From the NCBI GenBank assembly GCA_900772035.1, contig CAAGQE010000168.1:1-8971 (forward strand): 8,971 bases of DNA. The letters run 5' to 3'. Made by a program: the position numbers and the translations under genes. The DNA is from Candidatus Gastranaerophilales bacterium. GTDB taxonomy: Bacteria; Cyanobacteriota; Vampirovibrionia; Gastranaerophilales; Gastranaerophilaceae. How positions within the stretch are numbered: the first letter of the stretch is position 1; every line of letters begins with the position of its first letter. Below are positions 6,460-8,971 of the stretch, piece by piece. The notes below the pieces were generated by a model. It was not told where the DNA came from and did no database searches. It worked only from the letters and a program-made list of their open reading frames with translations.

Positions 6460-7587
6460 ATGGAAAAGAAGTTATTTCAACATAAAAACAACTCTCGGAA
6501 CGTTGTAATGGATATTGCCAAGGGTATTGGTATATATTTGATGGTTTGCGGGCATGCTTTTGTGTTAGGTAAACATTTTTATACCTTGTTTCATATGCCT
6601 TTGTTCTTCATTATTTCGGGATATTTTATAAAAGATTATAACTTTGCTAACTTAACAAATGTTGTTGCTTTTGTAAAAAAAAGGTTTTTACAACTCTGGG
6701 TTCCTTTTTTCCTTTGCAATGCTATTTTTGTCTCATTAAATAACTTCTTTATTTCTATTAATATCTATACAAATAACTTGAATTTTTTAACTGGATGTAA
6801 TGGAAATAAATATGGGACACTTGATGTTTTAACATTTGGGCAGATTATTAAGAAAATTTCTTGGATGCTTGTTTTTTCTTCCGGCTCTCAATTGGGAGAG
6901 GCGACCTGGTTTTTTAGGGTTCTATTTTGGATTAGCATAAGTTATGTTATTGTGAGTTTTGTTTTATCAAAAATGGTTAAAAATGATAAACTTTTTGATA
7001 TGTATAGGTTTATATTATTCTTAATAGCATTAGGAATAGGGTTCTTTTTTGCTCAAATTAATTTTAGATTTTATAATATCGGTATAATGTTTTCATCAAT
7101 TTTACTGTTGTATCTCGGTGTGATGTATAAAAAATATGAAAAATTTGTAAATGTAAACTTAAAAATTGTAATTTTGTGCATTGCGGTTTTGTTGGTAATG
7201 GTTTGGTGTGACACATGGATTAATCTTGCCGCAAATAAATATGTTAATCCGTTTATACTTTTATTGGCATCTGTTAGTGGCTTTTTTCTGGTTTTGTATT
7301 TGTCAAAAATAACCGAAAAAAGTAAATCTTTGGCTAATGTTTTTTCATATTTGGGTAAAAATACAATACCTGTTTTATGTTTACATTTTCTGTTTTTCAA
7401 ATTGGTTTTGTTATTGCAAATTTATTATTATGATTTACCTTTATACAGACTTGCATCTTTTCCGTGTTACAGAATAAATCAGTTTTGGAGTATTTTGTAT
7501 ACTATTGTTGGTGTTTGCGGTCCGATACTTTCTTGTGAAATTTACCGTTTGTTTAAACGAAAAATTAAAAGTTTTTTTACAAAATAA
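6460..7587 (+). CDS. Acyltransferase family 3 membrane protein (OafA/WecH-type)
   Basis: About 375 residues with roughly ten hydrophobic segments. The N-terminal motif DIAKGIGIYLMVCGHAFV...LFHMPLFFIISGYF is the signature of the acyltransferase-3 family (PF01757), with the conserved His in GHAF and the FHMPLFFIISG block. RFLQLWVPFF after the second segment is also typical. These enzymes add acetyl or other acyl groups to sugars of surface polysaccharides at the membrane. The start is uncertain. ATG 6460 has AAGAG (6445-6449) ten bases upstream, while ATG 6451 has the same site only one base away. An in-frame ATG at 6415 lies inside the nitroreductase gene and looks too early. It is the last gene of the 4223-7587 operon, with 22 bp or less after the nitroreductase stop, and is followed by a strong hairpin. 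The substrate is unknown. Confidence 0.88.
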   Translation: MEKKLFQHKNNSRNVVMDIAKGIGIYLMVCGHAFVLGKHFYTLFHMPLFFIISGYFIKDYNFANLTNVVAFVKKRFLQLWVPFFLCNAIFVSLNNFFISINIYTNNLNFLTGCNGNKYGTLDVLTFGQIIKKISWMLVFSSGSQLGEATWFFRVLFWISISYVIVSFVLSKMVKNDKLFDMYRFILFLIALGIGFFFAQINFRFYNIGIMFSSILLLYLGVMYKKYEKFVNVNLKIVILCIAVLLVMVWCDTWINLAANKYVNPFILLLASVSGFFLVLYLSKITEKSKSLANVFSYLGKNTIPVLCLHFLFFKLVLLLQIYYYDLPLYRLASFPCYRINQFWSILYTIVGVCGPILSCEIYRLFKRKIKSFFTK

Positions 7588-7593
7588 CATCAA

Positions 7594-7615
7594 AAGACCT
7601 CCGTTAGGAGGTCTT
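7594..7615. terminator. Hairpin terminator between convergent genes, better formed for the minus strand
   Basis: A perfect 9-bp stem (AAGACCTCC / GGAGGTCTT) with loop GTTA begins 6 bp after the acyltransferase stop. Read on the minus strand the stem is followed by TT and then GATG, so the run including the stem end is TCTTTT. On the plus strand it is followed only by AGTCAA, without a U-tract. It therefore probably ends both the plus-strand operon and, 142 bp after its stop, the minus-strand EF-hand gene. Its intrinsic plus-strand efficiency may be modest. Confidence 0.75.
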
Positions 7616-7757
7616 AGTCAATCATATTCCATTCTCATAATTTAGCAAATTCAAAAACAAAGCCTTATTTTCTTTCAAGTTCATTTGTTTTTGCGACTTT
7701 TTATATTTACGGAAGTCGTACCGCTCGTCACTTTATCAAGTCAATGCTTTTTCAAGG

Positions 7758-8810
7758 CTATTTCGCTTTTGCAATCGTATATTTGTCTTTGACTTTCTTT
7801 TCTGCAAGTTCCTTTGATTCGTCGTTAGAGAAGCCGACGTCACCGAGTTTTCTTGCTTCAGCGCTGAGTTGTTCGCTATATTCACCTTGCGAAATTTCCT
7901 TTTTAACTCCGCCGTTTGCTTCGTTTTCTTCCAACGCTGCTTTTTGTTGCTCTTTCTTTTCAGCAAGGTCTGCTTCAAATTCTTCCATATCTTTTGCACG
8001 TTGTGCTTGGAATTCTTCTTGAGAAATTCGACGATCTCTCATCTTTTGGAGCATATCTTCTGTTGCACTCTTGAGGTCGAAAATGCCCATTTCGCTGAGA
8101 CCTTTTCCACCTGCCCCCGAATTACCGTGTCCGATTAAGCCGTCTGTGAAGTTGATTTCAACATCAGATGCAACTCCCGAGAGAATTTCGTTCATAAAGA
8201 TTTCTTCTGTTTCCAATGCACCGTTTCCGTTTGCATCGGCAATCTTAATTTCCCCGCCGTTGCCGTCAGAGAAGGTATATACCGCGATTGAGCCATTTAT
8301 GGCATTCGTTTTGTTATTGGCATACTGACCGCCTTTTTTGTTGTCGACGATGTATGATGTCTTTGTGTATTCAACCGAAACATCAATGCCGAGTTTTTTA
8401 CAAGCGCTAATAATGTCGCCCGATTGAACTACGTTCGTTCCCGAAAAAATACCTGCAATTTGGGCTTGAAGTTTATAGTCCGCTTCGCAGTCGAAACTGT
8501 TTAAAATATCATTTTTTAAATCATCTGATAATGCAGCGGCATAATTAGCGAAGTTTGCTTCGTTTGCGCCGAGTTTTGTCGTTTTAATACCACGAGCATT
8601 AAGCGATTCCGTCCAATCATCATAAGACGAAACTTGTTGTCCGTTACTGCCTGCTTTTTGGGCTTTTTCTTGCTCAAATACCGAAGAACTGCTCGTTGCG
8701 CCTGCACTCGATTGCTTCTGTTGAACCTCTTGCGAAACCTCTTTCGTTACCTGTTCGGCTTTTTTCTGCTTAGCCTGCTCAATTAAACGGCTTGCATTAA
8801 TCGACGTCAT
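7758..8810 (-). CDS. Unrecognised protein with one EF-hand loop and a coiled-coil-like C-terminal region
   Basis: 350 residues; I do not recognise the family. Residues 1-60 are polar and low in complexity (Gln, Lys, Ser, Glu), with no signal peptide or membrane segment. Residues about 62-185 look like a folded domain (DDWTESLNARGIKTTKLG onward), ending in YTFSDGNGGEIKI. D192-A-N-G-N-G-A-L-E-T-E-E203 is a canonical 12-residue EF-hand calcium loop: acidic or Asn at positions 1, 3 and 5, Gly at 6, Leu at 8, and Glu at 12. IFMNEIL follows as the exit helix. A Gly-rich stretch (GHGNSGAGGKG, about 227-237) precedes a highly charged helical region (about 247-297) that resembles a coiled coil. GAGGT at 8820-8816, five bases upstream, fixes the start. 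The gene is visibly GC-richer than the polysaccharide genes and points toward them, ending 142 bp before the shared hairpin. Role unknown; calcium binding is predicted only. Confidence 0.85.
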   Translation of the reverse strand: MTSINASRLIEQAKQKKAEQVTKEVSQEVQQKQSSAGATSSSSVFEQEKAQKAGSNGQQVSSYDDWTESLNARGIKTTKLGANEANFANYAAALSDDLKNDILNSFDCEADYKLQAQIAGIFSGTNVVQSGDIISACKKLGIDVSVEYTKTSYIVDNKKGGQYANNKTNAINGSIAVYTFSDGNGGEIKIADANGNGALETEEIFMNEILSGVASDVEINFTDGLIGHGNSGAGGKGLSEMGIFDLKSATEDMLQKMRDRRISQEEFQAQRAKDMEEFEADLAEKKEQQKAALEENEANGGVKKEISQGEYSEQLSAEARKLGDVGFSNDESKELAEKKVKDKYTIAKAK

Positions 8811-8813
8811 AGT

Positions 8814-8870
8814 TTACCTCATTCTGTTATAAAAATTCATGCTATAAAAATTCATGCTATATAAATTCAT
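8814..8870 (-). CDS. Possible 18-residue leader peptide encoded by the tandem repeats
   Basis: Read on the minus strand from the ATG at 8870, the leader encodes MNLYSMNFYSMNFYNRMR and stops at TAA (8816-8814). Each 15-bp repeat supplies five codons (MN-L/F-Y-S). The stop overlaps the last base of the Shine-Dalgarno site of the EF-hand gene, whose ATG follows after one more codon in the same frame. This arrangement would suit translational coupling. Against it, no Shine-Dalgarno sequence precedes the first ATG, and a 15-bp repeat lacking stops in one frame is not rare. Confidence 0.25.
   Translation of the reverse strand: MNLYSMNFYSMNFYNRMR
8816..8820 (-). promoter_or_regulatory. Ribosome-binding site of the EF-hand gene
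   Basis: GAGGT on the minus strand, five bases before the ATG at 8810. It fixes the start of the 350-residue protein and overlaps the stop of the possible leader peptide. Confidence 0.75.
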
Positions 8871-8887
8871 GCTATATAAATATATAA
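8828..8887. repeat. 15-bp tandem repeat, three copies plus a decayed fourth
   Basis: TATAAAAATTCATGC occurs exactly at 8828-8842 and 8843-8857. A copy with one change (TATATAAATTCATGC) is at 8858-8872, and a degenerate AT-only copy is at 8873-8887. The array lies 18 bp upstream of the EF-hand gene's start. It could act as repeated binding sites, as a slippage-prone spacer, or as the coding part of a leader peptide. The copies contain TATA-like boxes on both strands, so the promoter may lie within or just upstream of the array. Confidence 0.85.
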
Positions 8888-8904
8888 ACAATTCTTTTCT
8901 CAAT

Positions 8905-8928
8905 GAAATTGCAAGCTTTCACAATTTC
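8905..8928. promoter_or_regulatory. Dyad GAAATTG-N10-CAATTTC, possible operator
   Basis: A perfect 7-bp inverted repeat with a 10-bp spacer, about 95-118 bp upstream of the EF-hand gene start and just beyond the tandem repeats. The spacing would suit a dimeric regulator occupying one helix face. It matches no operator I recognise, and AT-rich dyads of this size can occur by chance. Confidence 0.3.
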
Positions 8929-8949
8929 GTAACAAAATTTATCATGATA

Positions 8950-8964
8950 GTGACGCTCTGTCAC
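8950..8964. promoter_or_regulatory. Dyad GTGAC-N5-GTCAC near the window end
   Basis: A perfect 5-bp inverted repeat around GCTCT, extending to 8 of 8 with one mismatch at 8947-8967. It is GC-richer than its surroundings. It resembles half-sites of the CRP/FNR type, but the spacing (GTGA-N7-TCAC) is one base longer than the CRP consensus. No U-tract follows on either strand, so it does not look like a terminator. It could belong to a gene to the right of the window. Confidence 0.25.
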
Positions 8965-8971
8965 GATATAA

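Noticed and set aside
7622..7684. 20-residue minus-strand frame (MNLKENKALFLNLLNYENGI) between the EF-hand gene and the hairpin
   Set aside because: No Shine-Dalgarno site or other support; frames of this length are expected by chance.
7694..7718. Inverted repeat CGACTT...AAGTCG as a second terminator
   Set aside because: Only 6 bp with a 13-nt loop and no U-tract on either strand; the 7594-7615 hairpin is far better.
7736..7999. Lys-rich 87-residue minus-strand reading frame
   Set aside because: It is an off-frame shadow of the charged helical part of the EF-hand gene, with no ribosome-binding site and no recognisable motif.
1..8971. CRISPR array, tRNA, rRNA or insertion sequence
   Set aside because: No spaced direct repeats, cloverleaf-like segments, transposase frames or terminal inverted repeats were found; the 15-bp repeats have no spacers.

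Overview
The window is an AT-rich bacterial chromosome segment. Positions 1 to about 7590 carry a surface-polysaccharide biosynthesis locus. A separate, visibly GC-richer region follows (about 7590-8971) and holds one unrecognised protein gene. All genes read with the standard code, and the internal genes have ordinary Shine-Dalgarno sites. The low GC, the mix of glycan genes and the EF-hand protein would suit a gut-type AT-rich bacterium such as a Gastranaerophilales/Vampirovibrionia member or an AT-rich Bacillota or Bacteroidota. Nothing here fixes the phylum, so this is only a guess.

Layout. (1) Plus strand, 1-1922: the 3' part of an FrhB/FdhB-like (coenzyme F420 hydrogenase beta-subunit family) gene, then a polysaccharide pyruvyl transferase (PST) family gene 2 bp downstream. 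(2) Minus strand, 4177-1909: a second, WcaK/AmsJ-like PST gene, then a family 2 glycosyltransferase that appears to have its own promoter. The glycosyltransferase ends tail-to-tail with the first PST gene, overlapping by 14 bp. (3) Plus strand, 4223-7587: a Wzx-type flippase, a nitroreductase-family flavoprotein with a long N-terminal extension, and an acyltransferase-3 membrane protein. The two gene starts at 4177 and 4223 are only 45 bp apart, with overlapping divergent promoter elements. (4) A strong 9-bp hairpin at 7594-7615 closes the locus. (5) Minus strand, 8810-7758: a 350-residue unrecognised protein with one canonical EF-hand loop and a charged coiled-coil-like C-terminal region. Its leader carries three 15-bp tandem repeats that can be read as an 18-residue peptide ending on the gene's Shine-Dalgarno site.

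How the genes fit together (inference). The glycosyltransferase extends a lipid-linked repeat unit. The two PST proteins, the acyltransferase and possibly the two redox proteins modify it. The flippase moves it across the membrane. No polymerase, initiating transferase or sugar-nucleotide gene is visible, so the locus probably continues to the left of the window. The points most worth checking are the FrhB-like/PST/nitroreductase association, two candidate leaderless starts (2781 and 4223), and the repeat-encoded leader peptide in front of the EF-hand protein.
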